Made by a program: the position numbers and the translations under genes. From Hydrogenophaga taeniospiralis (GTDB taxonomy: Bacteria; Pseudomonadota; Gammaproteobacteria; Burkholderiales; Burkholderiaceae_C), in the NCBI RefSeq assembly GCF_020510445.1, contig NZ_JAHBAG010000001.1:410501-474500 (forward strand): a stretch of DNA of 64,000 nucleotides, written 5' to 3'. Shown piece by piece: positions 16,801 to 26,936 of the stretch; position 1 is the first letter of the stretch, and each line of letters starts with the position of its first letter. A model generated the notes under the pieces. That model was not told the origin of the DNA. It ran no database searches and saw only the letters and a list, made by a program, of their open reading frames with translations.

Positions 16801-17502
16801 CTAAGCTTGCACGCCGTAGTTCGCCAGCCGCGGCACGTCCACGATGTGGATGTCGCGCTTGTCGATGCGGATCAGCTGCGCCGCTTCCAGCTCGTGCAAC
16901 ACCTTGGAGAAATACTCCGGCGTGAGCGACAGCCGCGAGGCCACGGTGGCCTTGCTCACCGGCAGCGAGACGATGTAGACCTCGCCCGTGGAGCAGTCTT
17001 CCACCTGGTGCTCGCGCAGCAGATAGCCGATCACCCGCTGCATGCCGGTGTGCAACGCGCCGGTCTCGATGTCGTGCACCAGACCGTGCAGGCGCCGGGA
17101 GATGCCGGCCAGCATGCGCAGCGAGAAGCGGGGGTCGCGCTGGATCTCGTTGACGATGACCTGCTTGCCCACGCTCAGCAGCAGGCTGCTGGTGAGGGCC
17201 TGTGCATTCAGGATGTAGGGCTTGTCGGTGAACATCAGCGCCTCGGCAAAGCTGTGGCCGGGCTGCACCAGCTCGATCACCTTTTCCTGCCCGGCGGGCG
17301 AGAGCACGAACAGCTTGACCTGGCCCATGACCAGCACGTGGAATTCGCGGCAGGGCTCGCCGTAGCGGAACACGGTGTCGCCCCGGGCCAGGCGGCGCAC
17401 CTGGCAGCCCTGGGCCACGCGCTCCAACTCTTCGGTGGACAGGTCGGTGAAGAGCGCCTGGGTCGCCAGGAAGCGCGGGATGTTGAAGTCGCTGGTGTCC
17501 AT
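16801..17502 (-). CDS. Dnr/Nnr-type Crp/Fnr-family regulator
   Basis: A 233-residue Crp/Fnr-superfamily activator. The start at MDTSDFNIPRFLATQ is chosen because longer versions read into the promoter region. A cyclic-nucleotide-type beta-barrel (RRLARGDTVFRYGE, GQVKLFVLSPAGQEKVIEL) is followed by the dimerisation helix and a C-terminal winged helix with SKATVASRLSLTPEYFSKVLHEL. The recognition helix has E..SK..., the form that reads TTGA half-sites. The N-terminal cysteine cluster of Fnr is absent, which matches NO-responsive Dnr/NnrR proteins rather than Fnr. It is divergent from norC, with a perfect TTGA-type dyad between them, so it probably activates nor and perhaps itself. Symbol withheld because Dnr and NnrR cannot be told apart here. 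Confidence 0.82.
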   Translation of the reverse strand: MDTSDFNIPRFLATQALFTDLSTEELERVAQGCQVRRLARGDTVFRYGEPCREFHVLVMGQVKLFVLSPAGQEKVIELVQPGHSFAEALMFTDKPYILNAQALTSSLLLSVGKQVIVNEIQRDPRFSLRMLAGISRRLHGLVHDIETGALHTGMQRVIGYLLREHQVEDCSTGEVYIVSLPVSKATVASRLSLTPEYFSKVLHELEAAQLIRIDKRDIHIVDVPRLANYGVQA

Positions 17503-17610
17503 CGGTTCCTTTGCCCGTGTGGGGGCCGCGGCGGTGCCGGATTGTAGGTGTGGGGGGCCGGAATCCAGCCGGATATCCCCGGCCGATTCTTGGCATTTTC
17601 GACGGGAAAC

Positions 17611-19591
<1,981 letters not shown>

Positions 19592-19607
19592 GCCCCGGGT
19601 GAGCGCC

Positions 19608-20423
19608 ATGACCGTCACCGAACTGCACGCCCGGGCCAACCCGCTGCCGTACTACGCCGAGCAGGCGGGCGAGTGCGAGGTGTTCAGCCAGGCCTGGCGC
19701 GCCCAGCTGCCGCTGCTGATCAAAGGGCCGACCGGCTGCGGCAAGACCCGCTTCGTCGAACACATGGCGGCCCGCCTGGGCCGCCCGCTGATCACGGTGT
19801 CGTGCCACGACGACCTGGGCGCGGCCGACCTGGTGGGCCGTTTCCTGATCGGCCAGGGCGAGACCGTGTGGTCCGACGGGCCGCTGGCGCGCGCCGTGCG
19901 CACCGGCGCCATCTGTTACCTGGACGAGGTGGTCGAGGCCCGCAAGGACACCACCGTGGTGCTGCACCCGCTGGCCGACGACCGGCGCTGCCTGCCCATT
20001 GAGCGCACCGGCGAGCAGCTGATCGCGCCGCCCGGCTTCATGCTGGTCATGTCCTACAACCCCGGCTACCAGAACCTGCTCAAGGGCCTCAAGCCCAGCA
20101 CCCGCCAGCGCTTCGTGGCGCTGGACCTGGCCTACCCGCCAGCCGACACCGAACGCCAGATCGTGATGAACGAGGGCCGCATCGGGGCCGACCAGGCCGC
20201 GCAGCTGGTGCAGCTGGCGCAGGCCCTGCGCCGCCTGACCGAACACGACCTCGAAGAGACCGCCAGCACCCGGCTGCTGGTCTGCGCGGCCCGGCTGATG
20301 GCCGGCGGCCTGCCGCCGCCCCGGGCCTGCCGCGTGGCCATCGTCAACGCCCTGACCGACGACCCCGGCACCGCCGAGGCGCTGTTCGAGGTGGTGCGCG
20401 CGGTGCTGGGCGACGCGGGCTGA
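19608..20423 (+). CDS. norQ: NorQ, MoxR-type AAA+ ATPase for NO reductase activation
   Basis: A 271-residue AAA+ protein of the MoxR/CbbQ group that works with NorD to insert or activate the non-heme iron of NorB. Walker A is GPTGCGKTRFVEH near residue 41 and Walker B is AICYLDEVVEAR near residue 105. The sensor region with MLVMSYNPGYQN follows, then a CbbQ-type C-terminal lid (LLVCAARLMAGGLPP). It starts 16 bp after norB in the same direction. CbbQ has the same fold, but the neighbours settle it as NorQ. Confidence 0.94.
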   Translation: MTVTELHARANPLPYYAEQAGECEVFSQAWRAQLPLLIKGPTGCGKTRFVEHMAARLGRPLITVSCHDDLGAADLVGRFLIGQGETVWSDGPLARAVRTGAICYLDEVVEARKDTTVVLHPLADDRRCLPIERTGEQLIAPPGFMLVMSYNPGYQNLLKGLKPSTRQRFVALDLAYPPADTERQIVMNEGRIGADQAAQLVQLAQALRRLTEHDLEETASTRLLVCAARLMAGGLPPPRACRVAIVNALTDDPGTAEALFEVVRAVLGDAG

Positions 20424-20435
20424 ACGCGCCGCCCC

Positions 20436-21470
20436 ATGGATCTGCTGGCCCCCACCGCCCCTCCCGCAGGCGCCGCAGCGGGCCGCGCCCAGGCCCTGCA
20501 GGTCTGGCGGCGGCGCACCCAGATCGGCTTCTTTGTCCTGTTCCTGCTCGCGCCCAGCCTCAACCTGCTGCGCTTCGACCTGTACGAAACCCAGCTCTGG
20601 GTGTTGGGCATGCGCTGGTCGCTCGGCATCGACGGCCTGCTCACCGGCGAGATCAGTGCGACACAGGCTGCACTGAACCTGGTGTGGCGCGCGCTGCTGC
20701 CCGCCGTGCTGCTCGTGGGCGGCTTCCTCGCGCTGGCCTACCGCTACGGCCGCATCTACTGCGGCTGGCTGTGCCCGCATTTTTCGCTGGTGGAGTCGCT
20801 CAACGGCCTGCTGCACCGCGCCTGCGGCAAGCTCAGCCTGTGGGACCGCGCGCCGGTGCACCGCGCCGGCGTCACACCGCAGCGGCGCTGGTGGCCGCTG
20901 TTCGCGCTGAGCTGCCTGCTCGCGGGCTTCGCCTGGGCCATCACCCTGCTGACCTACCTACTGCCGCCGCAGCTGATCTGGAGCGGCCTGTTCAGCGGCA
21001 CGCTCAGCGCCAACCAGCTGCGTTTCCTGCTGGTGGGCACGGCCGTCTTCAGCGCCGAGTTCGCGTTCGCGCGCCACCTGTTCTGCCGCTTTGGCTGCGC
21101 GGTGGGCCTGTTCCAGAGCCTGGCCTGGATGGCCAACCCGCGCGGGCTGGTGGTCTCGTTCGAGCGCGAACGCGCGCGCGACTGCCGCAGCTGCCAGAGC
21201 GAGCAGCGCAGCGGCCCGGCCCACGCCGCCCTGGCCGCGCCCAGCGCCCCGCTGGGCAACGCCTGTGACAGCGTGTGCCCCATGCGGCTGCAGCCGCGCA
21301 ACATCAAGCGGCGCATGTTTTCCTGCGTGCAGTGCGGCCAATGCCTGGACGCCTGCGACAGCACCCAGACCGCCCAGGGCCGCAGCCCCACCCTGCAGTG
21401 GCGCATCGGCGCGGACGCCCTGCGCGAAACCCTGCGGCAGCGCCGCGCCCACCCTCCGGAGCACAGCTGA
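20436..21470 (+). CDS. Membrane 4Fe-4S polyferredoxin inside the nor operon (NapH/NosR-like)
   Basis: A 344-residue membrane protein with about five helices and two or more iron-sulfur sites. Cysteine pairs in loops read YCGWLCPHFSLVE and FCRFGCAVGLFQS, the pattern of NapH, NosR C-termini and CcoG. Two ferredoxin-like groups follow: DCRSCQSE with ACDSVCPMRL, and CVQCGQCLDACDS. It lies 12 bp after norQ, and its stop overlaps the norD start (TGATG), so it belongs to the operon. No standard subunit of cNOR has this form. I infer a role in electron supply or in redox steps of NorB metal-site assembly. Its own family name is uncertain. Confidence 0.85.
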   Translation: MDLLAPTAPPAGAAAGRAQALQVWRRRTQIGFFVLFLLAPSLNLLRFDLYETQLWVLGMRWSLGIDGLLTGEISATQAALNLVWRALLPAVLLVGGFLALAYRYGRIYCGWLCPHFSLVESLNGLLHRACGKLSLWDRAPVHRAGVTPQRRWWPLFALSCLLAGFAWAITLLTYLLPPQLIWSGLFSGTLSANQLRFLLVGTAVFSAEFAFARHLFCRFGCAVGLFQSLAWMANPRGLVVSFERERARDCRSCQSEQRSGPAHAALAAPSAPLGNACDSVCPMRLQPRNIKRRMFSCVQCGQCLDACDSTQTAQGRSPTLQWRIGADALRETLRQRRAHPPEHS

Positions 21471-23296
21471 TGGAAGAGATGGTGGGGCGCTGGTGGCACG
21501 TGGCCCTGACGCGCCTGACCCGGCCCGAACACGCGGCCGCCGCCGTGCACCTGCCCGAGATGAAAGCGGCCATCGGCCTGCTGTTTCGCGCCGCGGGCGG
21601 GCAGGCCCACGTGCGGCTGGCCGAGGCCGGCCTGCAGCGCACCGCGGCCCCGCGCCACTGGCTGCACCGGCTCGCGGGCAGCGGTGAACGCGCGGCGCTG
21701 GCGGTGCTGGAGCCCGAGGTGCTGGCCCTGCCGCCGAGCGTGGCGGTGTTCGCCGAGCCCGCGCTCAACCGCGACCTCTACCTCTGGCTGGCCCTGCTCA
21801 CGGCCCACTGGGTGCCCAGCGGCCGGTGGCTGACCGACAACCGGCGCGCCACCCGGCGGGCGCTCGACGCCTTCCCCGGTTTTCACCCACGCTACGAGCG
21901 TCTGCGCGATCTGCATCTGGCGCAGCGCCCGGCCGTGCCGGGCCTGCGCGGGCGCGCGGCCCTGGCCGAGCAGGCCGTGGTCGACACGCTGCGCGGCGGC
22001 TCGCCCGCCGACGGCGACTGGCAGGCCGCCGACGTGGCCCCGGTCTGGCTCTGGGTCTGCGGCGCCCCCGGTGCGGCGCCCGCCTGGCCCGCCACCGGTG
22101 CGGCGGCCGCACCACCCCCCACGAACCGCACACCGGCCGCCGACGCCCAGCGCCGGCGCGCCCAGGCCACGTCCCACACGCAGGAGCGCCACGCCATGGT
22201 GCTGCCGTTCCGCGCCGAGGCGCTGATGTCGTGGAGCGAGCTGGTGCGCGTGAACCGCAGCAGCGACGACGAGGACGACGGCAACGCGCTCAAGGCCGCC
22301 AACGACATGGAGGTCTTGTCGGTGGCGCAGCAGGGCCAGACCCTGGCCGCGCGCGTGAAGTTCGACCTGGACCTGCCCAGCAGCAGCGCCGACGACACCC
22401 CGCTCGGCCCGGGCCGCAAGTTCCCCGAGTGGGACCACCGGCGCGGCGTGCTGGTGCCCGACCACTGCCTGGTGCAGGACCTGCGGGCCCGCCAGGGCGA
22501 ACCCTTCGTGCCCGGCGCCGGCCTGCGCGCCACGGCCCGCCAGGTGCGCCGGCGCATGGAGGTGCTGCGCCACGCGCCGCGCCTGCAGCGCGGCCAGGAA
22601 CAGGGCGACGACATCGACCTGGACGCCTGGATCCGCCTGCAGGCCGACAGCCTCGGCGCCAGCGCCCGGCGCAGCGACACGCCCGCGGTCTACACCCGGC
22701 AGACCCGCGGTGAGCGCAGCCTGGCCACCTGGCTGCTGGCCGATCTCTCGCAGTCCACCGACGCCCACGCGAACGACCACGCGCGTGTGATCGACGTGAT
22801 CCGCGACGCCTTGTACGTGTTCGGCGAGGCCCTGAACGCGGTGGGCGACCCGTTCGCCGTCTGGGGCTTCAGCTCGGTGCGCCGGCAACACGTGCGCATG
22901 CAGTGCATCAAGGGGCTGGACGAAGCGTGGAACGACGCCGCCCGAGCCCGCGTGGGCGCGATCCGGCCCGGCTACTACACCCGCATGGGCGCGGCGATCC
23001 GCCACGCCACCGAACACCTGCGCCAGTGCCCGCAGCGCTGCCGGCTGCTGATGCTGCTGACCGACGGCAAGCCCAACGACCTCGACCAGTACGAAGGCCG
23101 CTACGGCCTGGAAGACACGCGCCATGCGATCCGCGAGGCCCGCGCGGCCGGGCTGATTCCGTTCTGCGTCACCATCGACAGCGCGGGCCACGACTACCTG
23201 CCGATGCTGTTCGGCCGCCAGGGTTACGCCCTGGTGCACCGCCCAGAAGACCTGGCGCACCGCCTGACGCAGGCCTGGACAACCCTGGTGAGATAG
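21470..23296 (+). CDS. norD: NorD, VWA-domain NO reductase activation protein
   Basis: A 608-residue cytoplasmic protein that partners NorQ in activating NO reductase. The C-terminal von Willebrand A domain has the MIDAS motif in LLADLSQSTDAHAND (near residue 425), then MGAAIRHATEHL and LLMLLTDGKPNDLDQYEGRYG. The N-terminal 400 residues are the family-specific part, with the acidic SSDDEDDGNALK linker in the middle. The start ATG overlaps the stop of the polyferredoxin gene. A dispersed repeat follows the stop and may end the transcript. Confidence 0.94.
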   Translation: MEEMVGRWWHVALTRLTRPEHAAAAVHLPEMKAAIGLLFRAAGGQAHVRLAEAGLQRTAAPRHWLHRLAGSGERAALAVLEPEVLALPPSVAVFAEPALNRDLYLWLALLTAHWVPSGRWLTDNRRATRRALDAFPGFHPRYERLRDLHLAQRPAVPGLRGRAALAEQAVVDTLRGGSPADGDWQAADVAPVWLWVCGAPGAAPAWPATGAAAAPPPTNRTPAADAQRRRAQATSHTQERHAMVLPFRAEALMSWSELVRVNRSSDDEDDGNALKAANDMEVLSVAQQGQTLAARVKFDLDLPSSSADDTPLGPGRKFPEWDHRRGVLVPDHCLVQDLRARQGEPFVPGAGLRATARQVRRRMEVLRHAPRLQRGQEQGDDIDLDAWIRLQADSLGASARRSDTPAVYTRQTRGERSLATWLLADLSQSTDAHANDHARVIDVIRDALYVFGEALNAVGDPFAVWGFSSVRRQHVRMQCIKGLDEAWNDAARARVGAIRPGYYTRMGAAIRHATEHLRQCPQRCRLLMLLTDGKPNDLDQYEGRYGLEDTRHAIREARAAGLIPFCVTIDSAGHDYLPMLFGRQGYALVHRPEDLAHRLTQAWTTLVR

Positions 23297-23372
23297 GAGC
23301 CCCCCACAGCGCTTCGCGCTCCCCCCCAGGGGGCGGCACTGGCCGTCCGGCAAAGCCGGCCCGGCGGTGCCC
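23297..23372. repeat. Dispersed GC-rich repeat, copy 3
   Basis: A copy of the dispersed family with GCGCTTCGCGCTCCCCCCCA and the core hairpin GTCCGGCAAAGCCGGCCCGG. It fills the gap between the convergent norD and ftrD genes, a place suited to a bidirectional terminator. Confidence 0.72.
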
Positions 23373-23449
23373 TTGGCTTTGCGTCGCTTCTGGCGTTGCG
23401 GGTCGTGCTCCGGCGTCGTGAAAGCGATACCCGTGACACGCGCAGGCTC

Positions 23450-24910
23450 TCACCACCAGAAAAACAGCGCCGACCAGCCGGCCACCACCAAGCCGGCGCC
23501 GACGGCGATCAGGCCGGTGGCAAGCGCACGGCGCCCCGTGTCCTGGCTGTGGGCGGCGCTGGAGCGCCAGGCCAGCCACAGGCCCCACAGGGCCGCGCCT
23601 GCGAGCAGCAGGGCGCGGGTGCCGTCCACCCAGGGCACGGCGAGGCCTTCGTGGCGCAGCATGGTCACGGTGGTCATGGACAGCCCCAGGAACGCCCCGC
23701 AGCCGCCCAGCGGCACATAGGCCAGGGCCAGGTGGTGCTGCGCGCCCGGGCTCGTCAGCGCGCGCGCGGCGGCCAGGCACAACCCGTACAGCGCGGCCCC
23801 CACCGCCAGCCCGGTGGCCAGGATGTAGGCCACGATCAGCAGGCCGTCGAGCCAGACGAACACGTCCTGGTTCTGCGGGTAGTGCGTGAGCAGCCACCAG
23901 GGCGCGTTGTCCGACAGCAGCCACCACCAGCCCCGCTCGGCCGCCCCGTCCACCAGCGCCACGCGCCACGCCACGAAGACCGGGCTGGCGCCCCAGTGAA
24001 ACGCGCCCATCGCCACACCGATGAGCCCGAACAGCAGCAGGGCCGTGTCCCAGCCGCTGGCCGTGTGCGCGCCGTGGCGCACGATCTCCGAGCCGGGCAC
24101 CCGCGCGACCAGCGTCACCGCGTCGCGCTGGCCGCTGCAGCGGCCGCACATGTGGCAGGCCGAGGCGCTGTCCATGCGGCGGATGTCGATCAAGGGCGCG
24201 CAGTTGGGCAGGCGGGTGATGCCGCCGGAGCGCGCCTCCCAGCGCGCCCGGTCCACCAGGAAGTGCAGCGGCGCGAGCCGCGCCAGCAGGCCGAACACGC
24301 CGCCCACCGGGCACAGGTGGCGGCACCACACCCGCTTGCCGCGCCCGTACAACACGCCCACCAGCACGGCCGCCACGGTGGAGCCACCCAGCACCAGCAG
24401 GGCGGCCTGCGGGTACTGGTACACGCTCACCAACTGGCCGTAGATGGTGGTGATGACGAAGGCCACGGCCGGCCAGCCGCCCCAGCGCATCCAGCGCGGG
24501 ATGCCGCGCCCGCGCCCGTGGCGGCTCACCGCCTCGCTCAGCGCCCCCTCGGGGCAGAACACCCCGCACCAGACACGGCCCAGCAGGACCATGCTCAGCA
24601 GCACGAAAGGCCACCAGATGCCCCAGAACAGGAATTGCGCGAACAGGCCCAGGTGGTCCAGGATGCGCGCTTCATCGTCGGGCAGCGGCAGAAACGCCGG
24701 CAGCACCACCAGCACGGCGTAGGCCAGCACGACGACCCACTGCACGCCCCGGATCAGGCGGCCGTGGCGGCGCATGGCGTCGCCCAGCGCCGGCAGCGCA
24801 CCCACCGGGCGGCGCGGCACGAAGCGCAGTGGCACGGCCTCCACGTGCGGCGCGGTCGCGCCCATCGCGGGGTCCACGGCGCAGGGGGTGGGCATGGGTG
24901 GTCTCACCAA
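23450..24910 (-). CDS. ftrD: FtrD, membrane polyferredoxin of the ferrous iron importer
   Basis: A 486-residue membrane protein with about ten helices and three cysteine groups: WCGVFCPEGALSE, WCRHLCPVGGVFG and SACHMCGRCSGQRDA. FtrD is the fourth component of the FtrABCD ferrous iron system described in Bordetella and Brucella, where it probably takes electrons from iron oxidation to the quinone pool or cytosol. It is the last gene of the reverse-strand order ftrA-ftrB-ftrC-ftrD and begins 7 bp after the ftrC stop. A later in-frame ATG (MPTPCAVD) 15 bp downstream is an alternative start. A 7-bp triplication sits at the junction with ftrC. Confidence 0.86.
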   Translation of the reverse strand: MVRPPMPTPCAVDPAMGATAPHVEAVPLRFVPRRPVGALPALGDAMRRHGRLIRGVQWVVVLAYAVLVVLPAFLPLPDDEARILDHLGLFAQFLFWGIWWPFVLLSMVLLGRVWCGVFCPEGALSEAVSRHGRGRGIPRWMRWGGWPAVAFVITTIYGQLVSVYQYPQAALLVLGGSTVAAVLVGVLYGRGKRVWCRHLCPVGGVFGLLARLAPLHFLVDRARWEARSGGITRLPNCAPLIDIRRMDSASACHMCGRCSGQRDAVTLVARVPGSEIVRHGAHTASGWDTALLLFGLIGVAMGAFHWGASPVFVAWRVALVDGAAERGWWWLLSDNAPWWLLTHYPQNQDVFVWLDGLLIVAYILATGLAVGAALYGLCLAAARALTSPGAQHHLALAYVPLGGCGAFLGLSMTTVTMLRHEGLAVPWVDGTRALLLAGAALWGLWLAWRSSAAHSQDTGRRALATGLIAVGAGLVVAGWSALFFWW

Positions 24911-24917
24911 TCAGCGA

Positions 24918-25757
24918 TCAGCGATCAGCGCGCAAGGGGGCCACTCGCGCCGGCGCACCGGCGCGCAACAGGCCCGCCACACCGAGCCAGAAGCCCGCGT
25001 AGGCCAGCACGGTGATCAGCGCGGGCTGCGCCCGGTAGCCGGTCAGCGCCGCGAGCAGGCCGCCCACGGCGCCGCTGTCGTCCAGCCAGTCCGCGCTGTT
25101 CCAGAGCGGGTCCACCAGCGTGGGCAACACGTCCAGCGAGATCAGCCGGTCCACCGCGTTGACCCACAGGGACGCGGCGAGCAGCAGCAGCAGGGCCTCG
25201 CTGATGCGGAAGAAGCTGCGCCACGACAGCCAGCGCCGGCCCGACTGCAACAGCCAGAAGCTCGCCAGCGCCAGCCCCAGGCCCAGCAGCGCCGAGGCCG
25301 CGAAGCCCAGTTGGCCGGCGCCCGCGTGGCGGCCGGCCACGCCGTAGAGGAAGATCACGGTTTCGCTGCCCTCGCGCGCGATGGCCAGCGCCGCCAGCAG
25401 CGCGATGCCCCAGCCACTGGCGCGGGCGAGCTGGCCGGCGGCCTGGTGTTCGAGGTCCTGCCGCAGGGCGCGGCCATGGCGGCGCATCCACCACACCATC
25501 TGCAAGATCAGCGCCGCGGCGCTCAGCACCATCGCGGCCTGGAACCACTCGCCGGCCTCGCCGTCGAGCACGCTGGCCGCGCCCAGCATGAGCAGCGCCA
25601 GCCCGAGCGCGGCGGCCAGGCCCAGCGCCACCCCACCCCAGAGCCAGCGCAGGCCCCAGACCCGGTCGGGGCGCTCACTGAGCCAGGCGCGCAGGATGCC
25701 GACCACCAGCAGCGCCTCCACGCTTTCGCGCCAGGTGATGAAGACCACTTCGCCCAT
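24918..25757 (-). CDS. ftrC: FtrC, FTR1-family iron permease
   Basis: A 279-residue inner-membrane permease of the FTR1/EfeU family with about seven helices. The two REXXE iron-binding motifs are visible: ITWRESVEALLVVG near residue 10 and AREGSETVIFLYG near residue 145. The start at MGEVVFITWRE fits the family, whose first helix begins directly with the motif. It works with FtrA (iron-binding), FtrB (cupredoxin-like) and FtrD. It starts 13 bp after ftrB. The last codons overlap a triple ATCAGCG repeat near 24911, which could be a slippage site. Confidence 0.92.
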   Translation of the reverse strand: MGEVVFITWRESVEALLVVGILRAWLSERPDRVWGLRWLWGGVALGLAAALGLALLMLGAASVLDGEAGEWFQAAMVLSAAALILQMVWWMRRHGRALRQDLEHQAAGQLARASGWGIALLAALAIAREGSETVIFLYGVAGRHAGAGQLGFAASALLGLGLALASFWLLQSGRRWLSWRSFFRISEALLLLLAASLWVNAVDRLISLDVLPTLVDPLWNSADWLDDSGAVGGLLAALTGYRAQPALITVLAYAGFWLGVAGLLRAGAPARVAPLRADR

Positions 25758-25770
25758 GCCGTGCTCCCGC

Positions 25771-26235
25771 TCAACGCGCCACGATGGCGCCTTGCCCCGT
25801 GGTCTGGTGAAAATCGTCAAAGAACCGGTAGCGCCCGGCATCCAGCGGCCGGAACACCAACGACGAAGTCACGCCCGGCGCCAGCACCTTTTCCTTGCGC
25901 AGCTCCAGGCTCTCGAACTCCACCGGATCGCGCCCCGCGTTGGTGATCTCCAGCCGGAACTTCACCCCCTGCGGCACCACCAGCTCCGCCGGCTCGAACC
26001 GCCCCTCACGCGCCGTGAGCCGGTAAGTCGGCATGTCATCCGCCCGCGCCAGGCCCAGCGCCGACCCCATCAGCAACACCGCCACCGGCCAAACGCACCA
26101 GGCCAGCAGCCGGGCACGACGGGTATTCCCGGAGCGCGAGGCACCCCAGCCCAGGACACCGCCGGGCCGGCTTTGCCGGACGGCAGGTGTCGCCCCCTTG
26201 AGGGGGTCGCGCGCAGCGCGGCAGGGGTGGGCCAT
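25771..26235 (-). CDS. ftrB: FtrB, periplasmic cupredoxin-like protein with repeat-derived N-terminus
   Basis: A 154-residue protein. The cupredoxin-like domain (about residues 65-154; YRLTAREGRFEPAELVVPQG, ending FHQTTGQGAIVAR) matches FtrB, which is proposed to oxidise ferrous iron for transfer to FtrC. A hydrophobic signal segment (LLAWCVWPVAVLLMGSALGLA) precedes the ADDMP cleavage region. The first about 30 residues (MAHPCRAARDPLKG and onward) are encoded by a copy of the dispersed repeat. The only in-frame ATG before the signal segment is at the repeat edge, overlapping the ftrA stop as TGATG. Either the repeat now supplies start codon and n-region, or translation begins at a non-ATG codon inside. 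The usual copper-ligand cysteine of cupredoxins is absent. Confidence 0.82.
   Translation of the reverse strand: MAHPCRAARDPLKGATPAVRQSRPGGVLGWGASRSGNTRRARLLAWCVWPVAVLLMGSALGLARADDMPTYRLTAREGRFEPAELVVPQGVKFRLEITNAGRDPVEFESLELRKEKVLAPGVTSSLVFRPLDAGRYRFFDDFHQTTGQGAIVAR
26145..26233. repeat. Dispersed GC-rich repeat, copy 4, inside the ftrB reading frame
   Basis: In reverse orientation this copy begins ATGGCCCACCCCTGC exactly as copy 1 does, and it contains the same GTCCGGCAAAGCCGGCCCGG core. It lies between the ftrA stop and the ftrB signal peptide and is open in the ftrB frame. Confidence 0.8.
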
Positions 26236-26774
26236 CAATACCCACCCTTCTTGCCCGTGCCCGCAAAGGTGAATTCGTAGCTCACGTCGAAGGGCTTGAA
26301 CCATGGGCCGACGCCGGTTTCCTTGTCGGTGTGGGGGCCAAAATGCGCTGCGTGGCCGCTGGGCGGGCTGATGCGCAGGGTCAGCTTGTATTTGCCGGGG
26401 CCCATCAGCTTGACGTTATCGCCGTAGTGCGGGCCGTCGGAGGCCACCATGGGCATGAAGTGGCCGCTGACCTTCTCGGTCGTGCCCAGCTTGACCAGTT
26501 CGAAGTCGATGCTGAGGTGGGGCATCCAGGCCCCTTCCTCGAAGCCGTTCGGGTGGTCCTTGAGCGCGTGGATGTCGGCTTCCAGGTGGATGTCCGATTC
26601 CTCGGCCTTGCGCATCATGCCCTCGGGCTCCATCTTGATCGGTGCCAGGTACACCGCAGCGATCTCCATGCCGGCCAGCTTGTGCGGCGTGCCGATCGGG
26701 AATTCCTTGGCGTGCGCGGCAAAGGACAAGGCGGCGCTGGCCGCGAGCGTGGCGATGAAAGACGTGTATTTCAT
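26235..26774 (-). CDS. ftrA: FtrA, periplasmic P19-type iron-binding protein
   Basis: A 179-residue secreted protein of the Tpd/P19 family, which binds ferrous iron (and often copper) in the periplasm and feeds the FTR1 permease. A signal peptide is clear (MKYTSFIATLAASAALSFAAHA). The mature part has the family features EFPIGTPHKLAGMEIAAVYL, the metal-binding MEPEG region and the histidine-rich HAAHFGPHTDKETG near the end. The start was placed at MKYTSF because residues before it are not signal-like. It is first of ftrABCD. Upstream are a perfect 9-bp inverted repeat and an Fnr-type dyad, which suggests control by both an iron- or redox-type repressor and low oxygen. Confidence 0.92.
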   Translation of the reverse strand: MKYTSFIATLAASAALSFAAHAKEFPIGTPHKLAGMEIAAVYLAPIKMEPEGMMRKAEESDIHLEADIHALKDHPNGFEEGAWMPHLSIDFELVKLGTTEKVSGHFMPMVASDGPHYGDNVKLMGPGKYKLTLRISPPSGHAAHFGPHTDKETGVGPWFKPFDVSYEFTFAGTGKKGGY

Positions 26775-26827
26775 GAGTGATCCTTGGTATCTCGGGACGG
26801 GCAGGTTGCACGGTCCGAATCGGATAC

Positions 26828-26850
26828 TAAACAAGAATCACTCTTGTTTA
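26828..26850. promoter_or_regulatory. Perfect inverted repeat upstream of ftrA (operator candidate)
   Basis: TAAACAAGA and its exact complement TCTTGTTTA are separated by ATCAC in an AT-rich island, 54-76 bp before ftrA. It does not match the Fur, NsrR or Fnr consensus that I know, so the binding protein is unassigned. Confidence 0.6.
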
Positions 26851-26851
26851 C

Positions 26852-26865
26852 TTGACGAAGATCAA
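26852..26865. promoter_or_regulatory. Fnr/Dnr-type box upstream of ftrA
   Basis: TTGACGAAGATCAA fits TTGAY-N4-ATCAA. It lies 78-91 bp before the ftrA start, immediately beside the 23-bp palindrome, in the gap after the PepSY gene. Confidence 0.6.
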
Positions 26866-26936
26866 GCTTCGGGCACGCCGGATGGATCTGAGGTTGAACG
26901 TTTTTTCGGCCGCATCCAGGCGGGACCGAAAGACAC

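Noticed and set aside
24911..24931. Triple ATCAGCG repeat at the ftrC-ftrD joint as a phase-variation tract
   Set aside because: Only three 7-bp copies, located at the very end of ftrC where length change would alter few residues. Too weak to claim switching.
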